DNA from: Loripinus fragilis
Lineage: Eukaryota; Mollusca; Bivalvia; Lucinida; Lucinidae
NCBI GenBank assembly: GCA_964019695.1
Contig: OZ026518.1
Location: forward strand, 84,501,950-84,565,949
Length of the DNA stretch: 64,000 bases
Reading direction: 5' to 3'
A program made the position numbers and the translations under genes. The notes under the pieces were generated by a model that was given only the letters and a program-made list of their open reading frames with translations, made no database searches and was not told where the DNA came from. The first letter of the stretch is position 1. Each line of letters starts with the position of its first letter. Below, piece after piece: positions 1-13,000 of this stretch.

Positions 1-430
1 AAGTTTTTGTGTGTCTTTGTTATGCTGTCTTGTCTGTTCCTTGTACCCTTGTGGTCACCTGCTGGAAAATGGCTGCCCTCGTCACTCTCTTGTGTGTAGT
101 GCTTTTTTGTGCTTTGTCACATTCCCTAATATTTGTTTATCCACATCAAAACTAAGGGTGGAGTTGGTACCGTTAAACATTTTAAGCCCTCCATTATGTT
201 TTTGCTGACCGTTTCAAGGTGGTTCTGATTTTGTGGATCCTTTTTGTTATTTATGTTTCATGATTGTCTTTATTATTTTAATTTCTTTGTTCATTGAAGC
301 CTGGTGATACCTGCTTGGAAAGGGCTGACCTCTTGGCTCAATTGTGTATAGTTTTTTTCTTGTGTTTTTGACACTTTCCCATAGGGTGTCTCGAGTTATA
401 GGTGATACTTGATTGTATCGAAACCGCTGA
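1..430 (+). repeat. Dispersed repeat R1-like, two imperfect units
   Basis: Two diverged units (about 11-235 and 240-430) share the phrase ACCTGCTGGAAAATGGCTG / ACCTGCTTGGAAAGGGCTGA. The same phrase recurs in reverse orientation at 2069-2290. More distant relatives appear at 20.5, 34.8 and 60.1 kb. The short open frame at 11-208 is judged a by-product of the repeat. Confidence 0.5.
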
Positions 431-551
431 TCGTTGCCTTTTTTCTACTTTTTAATTGTTCTGCTCTTATATTTTAAGGCCATTATAGTGTAATTAAGCA
501 TTAAAATGTAGTTGCGTGTATACGCAGAAATTGGCTCATTTTACAAGGAAG

Positions 552-1880
552 TACGAGGGCTGTTCAAATATGAATGCAAGTGGCTTCATAACTTTCTTCA
601 CATATATGCTACGTTAAAATGGTAAACGTTTCTATAAAGGACTGTATGTCACCTTTAAAGTGGCACCAGACCAAAAGAAAAATACAGTATATTTATCGAG
701 TTATAGCCCTTTGAATGAGGGTCACGTGTGTATACTAACAAACTCAATGCTTCGAACATCTACCAGTGATAGAGACGAGCGTATAATTCTTCGAAGAACG
801 GGTGAAATTTCTTGAAATTTTGAAGGAAGTATCCCCATACTCTTACATAATGATTCTGTGAAAGTTGCGAAAATCCGACATGCTTTTGTTAAATTACAAC
901 GAATCGTTTTCACTAAAGTCTTTTTATGCTTGCAAATAAATGGTAAACGAAACATAACCTTTCAGTTTTCAGTTAAACTTATCTATAACAAAATGCACGA
1001 AACATCATTTAAACTAGTTTTAACTCAAAGACAATATGTTGATCGATCATACTGAGTTGTTGCTACAAATTATTGTGGGATAGTGGGTAATTTTTAACCG
1101 CTGAAAAGCATTTTTATCAAGTCAAAAATACCTTAAGTGAAAGAGGTTATAGAATTTATACTTATTTTTTTATCATAACATTGTGGCTTTGTTCTAAATT
1201 TGAACGTAAACTTTAAGTTTGACCACTTTAGGCATTATTTACAATAAAATTACTTACCTAGTCTTGAGAACTAGACAGATTGAACATATTTTAATTAATG
1301 TAAACACGTCATTAAGAAGCAGAAACATGCTTGAAAAATTATATAAAGTGGGATAACTCTGTAAATAGAGGACGGATTATTTTGAAAACTTCCTTATGAC
1401 ATATTTAGCATGTTTTCAGCAAAACGCAAAGAAAACGACACAGCGATATTTATTATTCCATCACCAGTAGATAACTCAAAGTGACGTTTATCATAAAATT
1501 AATGACGTCACAAACGTGCCCGTTTACTCAAGATTGAAACAGGATTATATAAACTTTTTCCTGCAAGCAACTTTTAAATTGTTACTTAAACTTGCATTTA
1601 AAATTTGGTGCCATTTTGTCTAAAACTTACAGAGATATGACACTATATCATAGATGTACCAAAACGTGCATTGCAATTTGCTTCAGAAAATCTTCAGTAT
1701 ACAGGAATGGCCTTTATATAAGGGTCTGTAACTCGAGAAATATAGTTAGTGTTTCTTTATGTCTGATGTCATTTTAAAGGCGACAAACAGAGTTTTCCAG
1801 AAAGGTATAACATTTTATCGTAGCATATATGTGAAGAAAGTTATGAAGCTACTTGCATTCATATTTGAACAGCCCTCGTA
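552..1880. mobile_element. Mariner-sized TIR element, no intact transposase
   Basis: The block is bounded by inverted repeats beginning TACGAGGGCTGTTCAAATAT at 552 and ending with the complement at 1880; similarity between the arms runs for roughly 100 bp. The ends are TA, and both the TIR sequence and the 1.33 kb length resemble Tc1/mariner elements. No reading frame longer than 77 codons exists inside and no DD34D-like motif was recognised, so it is either a decayed or a non-autonomous copy. The superfamily assignment is an inference from TIR and TA. Confidence 0.65.
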
Positions 1881-2068
1881 TACACGAATGACAATGTAAT
1901 TTTCCCATCACAGTCTCATTATCATACCTATTACCCGAAGCCCCCCAGGGAGGGGTCTGTGCTTCCTTGATCCCTGGAAATAATGCATTGATCTCGCCAA
2001 ATCCCTGAAAGAAAATTCCTCAGCTCCCTGAAAGTAGGTAAGGGTACAAAGATCAGGAATCGATACAA
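1881..2068. other. Unassigned C-rich repeat-like stretch
   Basis: Several TCCCTGAAA/TCCCTGGAAA phrases recur at short spacing. No coding potential or known element was recognised. Confidence 0.3.
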
Positions 2069-2290
2069 TCAACTACCAAACCACCTGACCCAGGATACCA
2101 ATGGAAAAGTGATAAACTCACAGTTAGACACCACAAACGAGAGCCAAGAGGTCAGCCCTTTCCCAGCAGGTGACCACAAGGCACATATAAACAGACGCGC
2201 ACAAAGGCATAGTAACAACAAGACAGAAAAAAAACATAAAAGATCCAACAAAGAAGCACCGCCTTGGAGCGGTCAGTAAAATGTTTTACT
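2069..2290 (-). repeat. Dispersed repeat R1-like copy
   Basis: On the minus strand it matches the units at 1-430 (GGTCACCTGCTGGGAAAGGG) and ends near a CCAAGGCGGT phrase, related to the CGCCTTAGAACGG tail of the R1 copies at 5.4, 20.8, 40.3 and 60.4 kb. Confidence 0.5.
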
Positions 2291-2472
2291 GGAGGACTTA
2301 TACCGGTTTTACGGCGTGCCAACCTTTGTTCGCCAAATCCCTATCATTAATTCAGCGTCTCCCCAAATCCCCCAAAATATAAGCCAATTCTCCACATAGG
2401 CCTAATGTATTTTTCTTTCCGTAGGATTATTTCTGAAAAACTATGAAGCTATACAGGAGCGGATGACTTAAT

Positions 2473-2985
2473 TTAAAGCGGACAGCAACCCTAATTATAA
2501 GTTTGTTTTATCAGAAAGAGCTCTATGAACCATGAATTTTGATACAAGTATCATTAAAATCGATTGAAAATGGGGAAGCTATGGGCATTTAAAAAAATCA
2601 ATATGGCCAACATTTAGCCGCCATTTTGAATATTTAATTAGTTTTCAGAATTTCTTCAACTGCTTAATTTTAGTTATCAATACTATCACAGCATCTGTGT
2701 CTCAGCAGATATGCAGCTTTATACATAAGGAAAATGTTTTATTAAAGATAGTTGTAAGTAATCCATTGGCTTGTCCTTTATTTTGATTACGCATATTTAA
2801 TTAGGCTGTGTGATGTCACTAAGCCTACAATATGGCCGCTATCATTACAGTCTATTTGCAAATATTCTAACACCCACAACTTCTATGTTTTTCAACCGAT
2901 TTAGATGAAAGTGGTATCAAAATTCATGGTTTAATAAGATCTTCATATAAAACATAGTAATCGTCAGGGTTGCCGTCCCCTTTAA
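2473..2985. mobile_element. TTAA-flanked MITE, copy 1
   Basis: The 513 bp block has imperfect terminal inverted repeats of the form AAAGGGGACGGCAACCCT and a TTAA at each border. A second copy in opposite orientation lies at 59446-59960. It has no coding capacity. TTAA target choice is used by piggyBac- and Kolobok-type transposases; which one mobilised this family cannot be told. Confidence 0.7.
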
Positions 2986-3655
2986 TAATTCACTTAACAT
3001 TTTACGTTATACATGTGTAGGTAGGGCTTAACCACGGAATACATGATATATAATTATTTTAATGAAATGCATGATTTAGCTCAAAGTATGCGGTCATCCT
3101 TAAAATTCTGTTGATGTAGTGTGGAGGAATGCTCTCTAGACTTGATTTTTTATTAGGGGCAGCTAGACTATTTGGTTTTTGGTGGAGGAGGGGCTTTTTT
3201 CCTAGTGAGAAAACTAGGTTTTCTTAGACAAAGTGAAAGCATTGAATTTTGTAACCATAGAAAGTGTTATGACTTCAGTTTCAAGAAGTAAGAATATATC
3301 TGATCAAGATTCATCAAAGTTTTAATAATAAAAAATTAATGAACTAGATAGAAAATTACATATCAGGCGCAGTTAGCCATGTTATTATGTTGATTTACGG
3401 AAAAAAATGATAAAATGGTGCGATCTGGTGCATTCTGCCTGTTTCAAACTCTGAGGTTTCAAAGTGTGTTATGATTAACCTAAAAATCAACAATTTTTAG
3501 GATACTTAATCAACAACCCAAATTGTGTGCCAAATTTTTCTCCTCAAGATCAATCCAGATGCGCACGTTAGTAAAAAATGCATTCACATGGAGGCAAAAA
3601 TAAAATCGATGTTAGATAAATATTGCATTAAGGTTCTCTTTTCTTTTTTTGTAAG
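2986..3655. other. Upstream flank of gene A, nothing recognised
   Basis: AT-rich DNA with no repeat border, reading frame or core promoter element I can defend. The last 20 bases are a pyrimidine tract ending in AG at 3655, which could be a splice acceptor. Confidence 0.3.
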
Positions 3656-3665
3656 ATAAAGAAGT

Positions 3666-4034
3666 ATGTCCGACCAAGACACGATTTTTTCCAATGAAGT
3701 ATACACCATCGAAGCAGCAGTGAAAAAATTCGGGCTTCCAGTTGTTGTTAAATCTGAAAATTCTTCATCTGACAATAGTGATTATTACGAAAACTGTCTT
3801 AACCTCCCACACAGTATAACCATGCTGGAAAGATGGATGACTCTTCAGTTTGCTCACGTGACTGTCATGGGATTCCGGGACCCCGACAAGATACTCGCTG
3901 AGAGAGGAATGAGTTTTGTAGAAAGTCATAGCGAGTATGAGGACAATGATTTTCTACTGCCTTTGGCGTATCCAGGCACGTGCAGGATTGTTCATCCACC
4001 TGGGAAACGCAGAAGATACACCACTATAGCTGAG
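3666..4034 (+). CDS. Gene A exon 1, start of CABIT region
   Basis: Encodes residues 1-123 (MSDQDTIF... to ...TIAE) and ends in phase 0 at GAG|GTAATC. Against gene B exon 1 I count 21 substitutions in 123 residues and no gaps. The block GFRDPDKILAERGMSFVESH is invariant. The pyrimidine tract and AG at 3655 just before the ATG suggest the exon may begin there, with an unseen 5-prime noncoding exon upstream. Confidence 0.8.
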
Positions 4035-7000
4035 GTAATCATAAACAAGGTTGGCAGCGATTCTGAACTCAATGTTTAAACCAAATTCCCTTTCCTATAG
4101 CTTTAACGACGTTTTCGATCGCAAAATACAGTTTTTGGCGATCGTTATGCGTTCCTGGTCTATTCATGGGCGTGTAGTTCGGTTATTAGACGAACCTTTG
4201 CAGCCAAACTTCACATAAATACTGGCGAATAGTAATGTTTACCCAATTAAGCCGAACTCTTAAAAATAGGACCAGTCCATTTCTGTTTTAGGGTTTTGGG
4301 TGGTATTTTTTCATTTTCATTCAAATTTTATAGGACGTTCTGTAAGCAAACTAGTGGAGAACCTGATCAGACGTCGCGGTTCTGCGGCGTCTGAGCTGGT
4401 TCTGCACCGTTTGCCTATGTCCCACAAAAAGGACGCTAGGCTTATATAAGTTAATAGTTTGGACGAGAAAGCGCGGGTAGGTGGGTGGATGTGGAGGGGT
4501 GGGGTTTTCTATTTTATTACATACACAGGATTGCTCATTTTTTAAGCGTTCGAACTTAGAAATTTCAGAAAAAAATTATTTTGGGGGGCATAAGGAATTT
4601 TGTTGATATTCTAAACTGGGCTACTTTGGGGTCATTTATGAGGTAAACTGCTTTTAGGGCCTTGATGGTGTTTTTCAACTGCAAACTAATTGAAAACAAA
4701 ATAAATATCAACTAACATAATGAAGTAAAAAAAAAACTTCAATTTTATCTTGTTTACGTCCCTACTTACTCGTACTGGTAATGTGTTCATTGATGGAATT
4801 TACTCGAATACATTACACAGTTGTTAATATACAAGAATTAGTATATATTTTGGGAGTATGCTAAAATTTCAAGTATTTTTGGGGGCATGCTTGATATGTC
4901 CGATTTTTTTATAATAAGTATATGCTGGGCTGGGCCTATGTAGCAAGAACAAATGAGCCGTGACATGAGATTTCCAACAATGTGGTATGTGCGACCAGCA
5001 AAGCCTCAGATCAGCATGCGCATACGCGCAGTCTGATCAAAGACTGCTCATCGCTTGAATATTTTATGAGAGTTCGGCCTCTGACTGTACATCATTTGAA
5101 GTTTCTAAGATTAATAAGGCTACACAGGCTCGTTCGAGTCTACAAATGTCAAAATGCAACATTTTGGAAATCACATGTCGCGGCTCAAATTAGAGTAACC
5201 CTATCCCCTTGGGCTGAACATGTAGTTATACTATGTAGTTATTATACTTTCTTGAGCGATTAACAGAGGTAATAACCAGACTGTGCATATCCCATATTAT
5301 GAATCAACTTTAATGCCAACCTTAAATTTTGGCAAAGTTAAGAAGCACATAAAGTACGTTGCACCACGGATCCTATATTTAGTTGAACCATCGCCTTAGA
5401 ACGGGCAGCAGCCTAGGCCACCGATGGCTTAAATGCTTTTTACCAGCGCCAAACCTTCACCATAGATTCTGCCGTTTTTAAAGCTTAACACAAGGACACA
5501 GCAAATACATGCCTTACAACAGTTTACTGAATAATTGCTGAACACTTTCTTCATTGAATCTTAAAAATAACAAAAATAAACAAGGTACCAGATTTATGAC
5601 CTAACCAAAGTAAAACCTCGCTCTGCCAACCTTTCAAATATACTCATATGATACTTACCACTGCTTCATGGAAGGATTCAAACAGAACCAAGTCGTATGG
5701 CCTGCCACTGGACAGGTTTTGGAAACAAAGCGGAAACGATGATTTAATTAAAACAAATAACAACAAAACAGCGACATAAAGTAGAAAACTTATACAAGTC
5801 TAGACGGACTTGCACATCTATGAAGTTATGAAAGGATCCTGAATTGATTTCCTTGCATTACGTTAATAAAATATTTTTCTTCTTTTAGCTGTTAAAAGAT
5901 CTACCCCGCTTGATAAAGACAAACGATCAGCTTGTATCCTTAGACCCAGGCAGTGATGAAGGTGATTCAGTACTTGTCATCCCTGCAGGAGAAATTCTGG
6001 AAATAGTTGGTACTACACACTTCCACGGAAACCGCTTTCTTGTTTGCAAAGATAAAAACGATAAAATGGTCACGATCAACGCAAATGCCCCTGTTAATAT
6101 AACAGCGATTGATGACGAGAGTGAGTATACTCTTAAAGAGTTGACTGACAATGTCATGTTGCCAAAATGTATAGAGTTAGACAACATATCTCCTTACGAT
6201 ATTGTAATATATGACGATTTATGGGCTAACCATTTACTTGTGATGGCTGCAGGACCTTTTAAAGTAAGCTCAGTCGTAGAAATGGAGTTTGTGCTAGGCT
6301 GGAATATTCCACTTGAACCAAAGGGCGAGATATTGTCACCACGAACAGTACTCATTCCAAGAGAACGATGTCAGAAACAGAAAGTGAAAATACGACATTT
6401 TTCTAGTCAGTTAGAAAGAATAAAATACTCGAGAAAATATTTTTCTATGGGAGATGACTCAAATTTTGTTAATAAAAGACTCTACGTAATGGAAATGGAG
6501 CCGTTAACCTATCCCAGTATACTTTGGTTACAAGACAGAAATCCATTGATGTGTGAAACCGATGCACGACCACAGAGACACAACTATGACGAACCGCTGA
6601 GGCCTTCTCCTCTTCCACTTGGTAAAGGTAAGGAGTTTAATTATGTTTTAATTCATTAATGCAAAATAAGCTCTTCTATCATTTCAATATATACTATAAA
6701 AGCAATTGTAACTTCTCACCGTATAAATTTACATGTAACATGTAAATTATTCAGAATGCCTGATTACACACTGGTAAATGCATACGTCGATTCAGTATGT
6801 ACATGGCGATTTATGTAAGCATTTAGGAATAGATTCGATCTAGATCGGTACTCGAATCTATTCCTAAATGCTTACATAAATCGCCATGTGCATGCCGAAT
6901 ACTTTGAAATGATCTAATTCTATAGTCCTTTAGGCATATGGCATGTTTTTCTATATAGTATTAACACCAATATCTACCATTTCCGGTCTATGAAGTACCG

Positions 7001-10000
7001 GCAATACGCGTAAATACCACCAAATCGACGTATGCATTTACCAGTGTGGATTAGTGGTGTACAAATATAGCGGTGGAACCTGAGATTATAAGATGCCATC
7101 ATGGATGTGAGGATGGGGTCGACTATGTGATTAACGTTCGTCTACCAGGAGACCATTCTTATGAAATATCATGCCTTATTTGTTATTTTTGAAAAACAGC
7201 AAAATTTGAAATTGTCGTCTGCTGCAAATTATAGGTGGCGCCTTATGCTGGATCATGGTGGGGAACATACATTCATACGAAAAACATTGAAGCATACCCA
7301 TTTGAACCGTAACACGTGATTTCCAACAATGTGGCATTTTGACATGTGTAGACTCAGACCAGCCTGTGCAGCCTCCTTTTTAGCTTATTAACTCCAAATT
7401 ATGTTCGGTCAGTAGCCTAAGAGTCCTAGAATATTCAAGCGACTAGCAAAGACTCTGATCAGACTGCGCGTATGCGCAGGCTGGTCTGAGCCTTTGCTAG
7501 TCACACATACCATATTGTTTGAAATCTCATGTCGCGGCTCATTTGTCTTTTCACAGTCTTGGAAGTACTAACTAAATTTAGCAAGCTTAAATAATGCGCA
7601 GGCTACTGGTCAGACAGATCAAATCAGGTATTATCAGATACCTTCTGTTAAACATTGGTTGATGTAAAACACAGCTGTGGAATAATAATTAAAAAAAACG
7701 TACTTTTTAGGCATTCAACTGATATACACTGAAGCTAACTTATAAACTTGTAAGCCAGTTCAGAAAGTAGAACTCTGTCATACAAAAATTTAATTCTATA
7801 AATAAACCAAGGCTTTGCCGATTTCATTTCGAATTGTCTCGTTCATCTTGCATAGACTAAATCTTAGTAAAGCTAACCTCATTTTGAAAATTATCACTTT
7901 TTACATAAATATTTAACATTCCACAGAAACATTACCAATTGACAGGTTTGATTGTTTGAAGTTGTTAGTAACTGCCATGATTTAAGATGAGTATTAACCA
8001 AACGGTTAGACACAATCAGACTCGCCATTCCGTTTCCGTAATTGCATAAAACAGGCGCTAAGAGCACCTTTATCTAAGAAAATCGGCTTTAAGCATGCAC
8101 TTTAGGTACAAACTTTGTATTGCTCTGTACACTTTATTATCTGCTGTATGGCATTAACATTTTCAGCGATTATTCATTTTTACAATAAGTCACTGTTTGT
8201 CTTTTAAAAAATAAAATAATTTTTGACACATGCCCTCCAATTTATTGTTATAATTTCACATTTTACATGTAAACCGGAAGTGTGGAATAGTCGTGAAAGA
8301 TTTACCAGATTGTGTTCGGGTGAAATAAAACACATACAATGATTTAACGTGTGCTACTGACGATTTACAGAAATCTTGAAAAATGTGATTTTTTCTCATT
8401 TTTTAAAGATGCGTAAACAATTCACAGTACATCAAATTTCAAATGTAGGTGTTTTTTGTAAAGTTAACTTGACCAATTCGTAAACACCTGTACTATAATT
8501 TGATAAAAATGCACCGAAAACTGTTATTTTTTCACCAAAAACTTTGATTTTTACATATTTTAACCCCCAAAAATGTAAAATGAATGAAAACTATCCCGAA
8601 ATACTTATAAACTTTGCTCCATTGAAATGCTCATGATTTGGTTAAAATTCATTCACTATTATTGGTGCCTTAGTCAGAAAAAGTGAGCTTGTAAAGCGTT
8701 CGTTTATAAGTTTGCTTAAGTGTAGTATCAAAATACGTTTGTAGAGTAGTTATGTTAAACCGTATTTATCTTCCCTTTGCCCTTGGCATTATCATTAAGT
8801 ATGTTTTTGAACATTTTTCATATTCACGAAAATCATTGCAAAAACCACAAATGGCTTTTCACAAATGGCTTTAAAGGAGATTTCCATCTCCTTTGAAATT
8901 ATATCTCTTATTCAATTTTCAGTCAAGTTGACACATATCTTTATGACAGCCAGAGTATTTTGAAAAAAAAAAACGCTGTCAAAATGGGCGTTGGTATGTT
9001 TCTTTGGCCCTTAAAAGTCATATGCTCACTCGGAATTAATGGTTTGCGTGGAAAAAAAGTGATGATAAGTGGTAAAAAGTGACGACTTAGACTGGCTCCT
9101 GTCCATAAAACAATTTTTCACCAATGTGTGATATCATAAACTTGTAGCGAGTCTAACTCTGATGGCTCTGTTTCATAAAACAGAGCCATCAGAGTTAGAC
9201 TAGCTACAAGTTTATGATATCACACATTGGTGAAAAATTGTTTTATGGACAGGAGCCAGTCTAGTGACGACTGCGCAGAGGAAAACCCTACGCACGGACT
9301 TCAAGAAAGTTAAAGTTCTTCATTCCCTTTTCTTCTGCTTTCTCTTCTCTTCCTCTCTTCTTCTACTGTTCTACCAGCCAAGAGTGACAGTGACGTTATG
9401 TTTCACTTATAATTGTTAAATAGAGGATCTTACATGAGTGCTCACGTTTTATTGAATTTATTAAACGAGTTGGGGAAAAGAGATAAAATGCGAGGCTTGC
9501 CGAGCATTTTATCTCTTTTTCGCAACGAGTTTAATAAATTCAATAATACAAGAGCACGAATGTTAGATTCTATTTATCATATGATAAATACTTTGAAATC
9601 TCATTTCTGGCATAAAAACGTTATAATTTTGCAACGTTGTTATGGACGTCATAACGTTTCCCGTAAATCGATAAACCACTAGTGGTTTACAGATTTTATT
9701 GCATGGCGTTATTTCACTCCCAGACGCGACGTCATATGATAAGTAAAAAAAGATAACGTGTACACTCCTCTTAAGCTAATGTGAATCGGTAGATCACTTG
9801 TGTATTAATCCTATCATACGGATAGGATTAATACACAAGTGACCTATCGATTACAAGTTCCTGTTAACTGTGTAAACAAAACATGACGTCACTGTCACTC
9901 TTGGCTGATAGGACAGTAAGCACGCATCTTTTGCACGTAGCCATTCATAACATAACTTGCTCAATTGGTTTTGATTTGACTGCACAAAAAACTCCAACAT

Positions 10001-13000
10001 TTTTTATTCCAAAATGCCTCCCCTTTCTGTCACTTCTCTTGATTTTTCTTTCCATTCCTTCTAAGCATGAGTACTTTGTACTTTGCTACCAGAATAGGCT
10101 TAGTTGGTTTTGATATAACTTCTAAGATAAGGGTAGAGAGAGGCTTTTTTAAACTGGAACATTTTGCACCTTTTTCAACTTTTTGGAAGCTTCTTACTAA
10201 GTAAGCTTCTTATAAATGCTCCCTAGCTCATATTAATAGTATGCTTAGTCCAGAATTTTCATTTTATTAGTTGATTTACGAACCCTCCTGCTGTAATTTT
10301 CCGTAAAGTAGAAAAAAAAGAAAATTAAATTTCTATCTTTTTTTTATATTTTATCCGCCGACTCTTAATATTATTTGTTTCGTTGAAAAACATAATATAT
10401 TTTTGAGGTTCTGTCTGTGTATTTATGAGAGTGACACTGTTAAAACGAATTGTCCTGTCCTGGTATTTTTAGGAAAATGATAAAATATTAAAAGATTTAT
10501 TACAGACTGTTGGATATCCTTACTAGTTTTACTGTTTTTGTTTCTGGAGATATTAAAAAAGCTCTGAAAATGACCAGGTCCCTGGTCATTTTCAGAGCTT
10601 ATTTATTTATTTTTTTCGCCCCCGACCCTAAATCTGAAATAAAATCCTGTAAATCAACTTATAAAAAAAATTCTGGCCTTAGTCAACATATGGTCCTTCT
10701 CTGTGGGATCAAATCATAAGACATTATTACTTTTCGCAAGATGGCGGGTTCATTCAAAAACCTTATTTGTCTTCAATTACTATACGCATAAGTACACTAT
10801 GACAGTGGGAAGGATAGCAAGACATAAGTAAGCAGTGTAGACCCAGATAAGATACCACATCACGCATCATTTGTCCAGGGTCCACTGTTTGCTTACAGAG
10901 TGCTTTATTGAAATTGGATTAAATATGAAGATTACCTCCCAACAACTGGAAATGGACTGATCTAATTGATAAGAGTTGGAAATTCTATTCAGCTTAAATG
11001 GGTAAGTATATGTATGATCAAGCATAAATTTCTTATTTCGATGATTCCAGAGAAACTGCCAGGCTCAGATGTTGGTGAAGAGTACGAGAGTCCTGAACGA
11101 CGTGAGCCCCCTCCACCTGTTCCCCGTAAGTGTAGTAACTGTTATAAGTTAACCAGAAAAAAATACCAATATGTATTTAGAGAAAAAATGTTTGATAGAC
11201 CAGTACGTAAGACATGCACAGTTTCGCTATTAACCCTTAAAGCGCCAAGAAAAAATGCATCCGAAAAATGACGTCTGCCGAAGTCGTATGCTGCAAATAA
11301 TTGCCTAACATTACTTACAAATTCAAGATAGAAGCAAACAGGGTGGACCCAGACCAAACTGCTCCTATAGGAGCATGGACCCAGACCAAACTGCTCCTAT
11401 AGGAGCAGTTTGATCTAGGTCCACACTGTTTGTCATAGAGGCTTCTTTAACATTTCAGCAGACGAGAAAAGCAGGCGAGTTTTGTTGCGATTTACGCTTT
11501 AAGGGTTAAAAAGTGAAAATACGCCAGTGTTCAGTCAACAAAGCTTTCAATTTCCGTATCATATCAGTTCAATAAAATTGTATTTGGGAAGAAAACCATT
11601 TTAATGTAATGGTAGACCATATAATGCATATTTGATGCAACATGACTGAAGGCGTTTGAGATAAACACGTGGCGTTTGAAAAGTTATCTGTTTGATAACG
11701 CCCTTCTTGTAAGAATGACAAATTTTTAGAGCTTTTTATGTCTGAGACAGTAACGAACCATACATGTACGTGTTGGTGATTAAACAAATGGCGTTGGACA
11801 GTAACGTTGAATGCATGCTTAAAAAGTAAAAAAAGCTTGGTATTTAAATTTTGTCTACGTTACGTTGTTGCATTTTAGCATTTATGTTTCAGCTTTTTTT
11901 TACACGTTGGTAAACGATACTTGTATATCAATTCATACATCCATTGTTAAAATACCACTTACGTCAGTTGTCATCAAAATATAGTTTCACTAGATGTAAC
12001 ACGCTAAAGTATTATATACTGACGGGCTTTAAAAACGCCACACTAACATCCTGTTATATCTTACAAACGCCAGTTGAATGTAAATTTTCTTTTCTTCGAT
12101 GATGTCATCATGAAGTGGCTTTTTCAGTCCACACTTAAGTTTTAACTGTACAACTAAACTCGACGACGTTGTTGCTTCGTAAAGTTTTAGTCTCTGAAAC
12201 ATTTCTTAAGTAGCAGAGTTTTTAAGCCATCGAATGAACGGGTACACACAGATTAACGTCAAAAAAGCATACCTGCTGTATCAAAGACCTGCCAATTAAA
12301 ACGAAAGCCATTCCACGATGACTAACAAAGTTCATTACACACATTCGATGCTCCTCGTGTTTCTTGATTTAAAGAAGTAGGGGATCTTTCACTGATAAAA
12401 TTTTGTAAAATGAAAGAGTTGACCCCTATCTCAAACAGTTTACATTTTCAATGCTTTAAATCAATTTTAAGTGGACAAGTTTTTCATGTGTTACTCATAA
12501 ATGTACACTCTTTAATATGCAATCAAATTGTTTGCTTTGCATTCTTTTTTGAGACATACATTAAAGCTTCTATCCTAGTGTAGCGTTTTTAAAGCCGGTC
12601 AGTATATATAAATCTTCCTTTGACACAAGGAAGGCTTTTTCAAGAGATAGTGCAATATACCCTGAATAAAATATTGAATTTGTGTAAACGTTTATTCTGA
12701 ACATAATTACTAAATTTATTTTGCATAGTAAACTTGAAGACGTTTATAATATCGATAGCGTTGTTTATAGTTTAAAAGTAAACTTTTATATCAATTTTCA
12801 AAATCGCTAGCTTTAGAGCATACTCTCGTGAAAGGATTAAGCACGTCAACATTGGCTTTTAAAGGGGACTTTGGCGCATATGTGCGATAATTATCAGTCG
12901 CCGCTCATACAACGTTGCGCGTTGACCTGATAAACGTTGCCTTTCTTACGGCGTGTACCTTTATCGTTGCAATTTTTGAATGACGTCGGCAATGACACTG

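Larger units (their letters stand above)
4035..5888 (+). other. Gene A intron 1 (1854 bp)
   Basis: Donor GTAATC, acceptor TTCTTTTAG. The first 200 bases align weakly with intron 1 of gene B. The middle is unmatched and contains the GAGCC-family MITE. The last 500 bases, beginning with an R1 tail near 5397, align again with 40270-40757 of gene B. Between 4200 and 4950 nothing is recognised. Confidence 0.7.
6628..11050 (+). other. Gene A intron 2 (4423 bp)
   Basis: Donor GTAAGG, acceptor ATGATTCCAG. It carries a foldback (6767-7049), a GAGCC MITE (7304-7540), a 176 bp foldback (9088-9263) and a TA MITE with a nested element (9364-9918). From 7560 to 9080 it is plain AT-rich intron, nearly identical to 42220-43760 in gene B. 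A small perfect hairpin around GACCAGGTCCCTGGTC lies near 10570-10590. Confidence 0.7.

Noticed and set aside
9413..9682. 89-codon frame in element X
   Set aside because: It translates a palindrome, with mirrored frames on the other strand and at 51708-52016.
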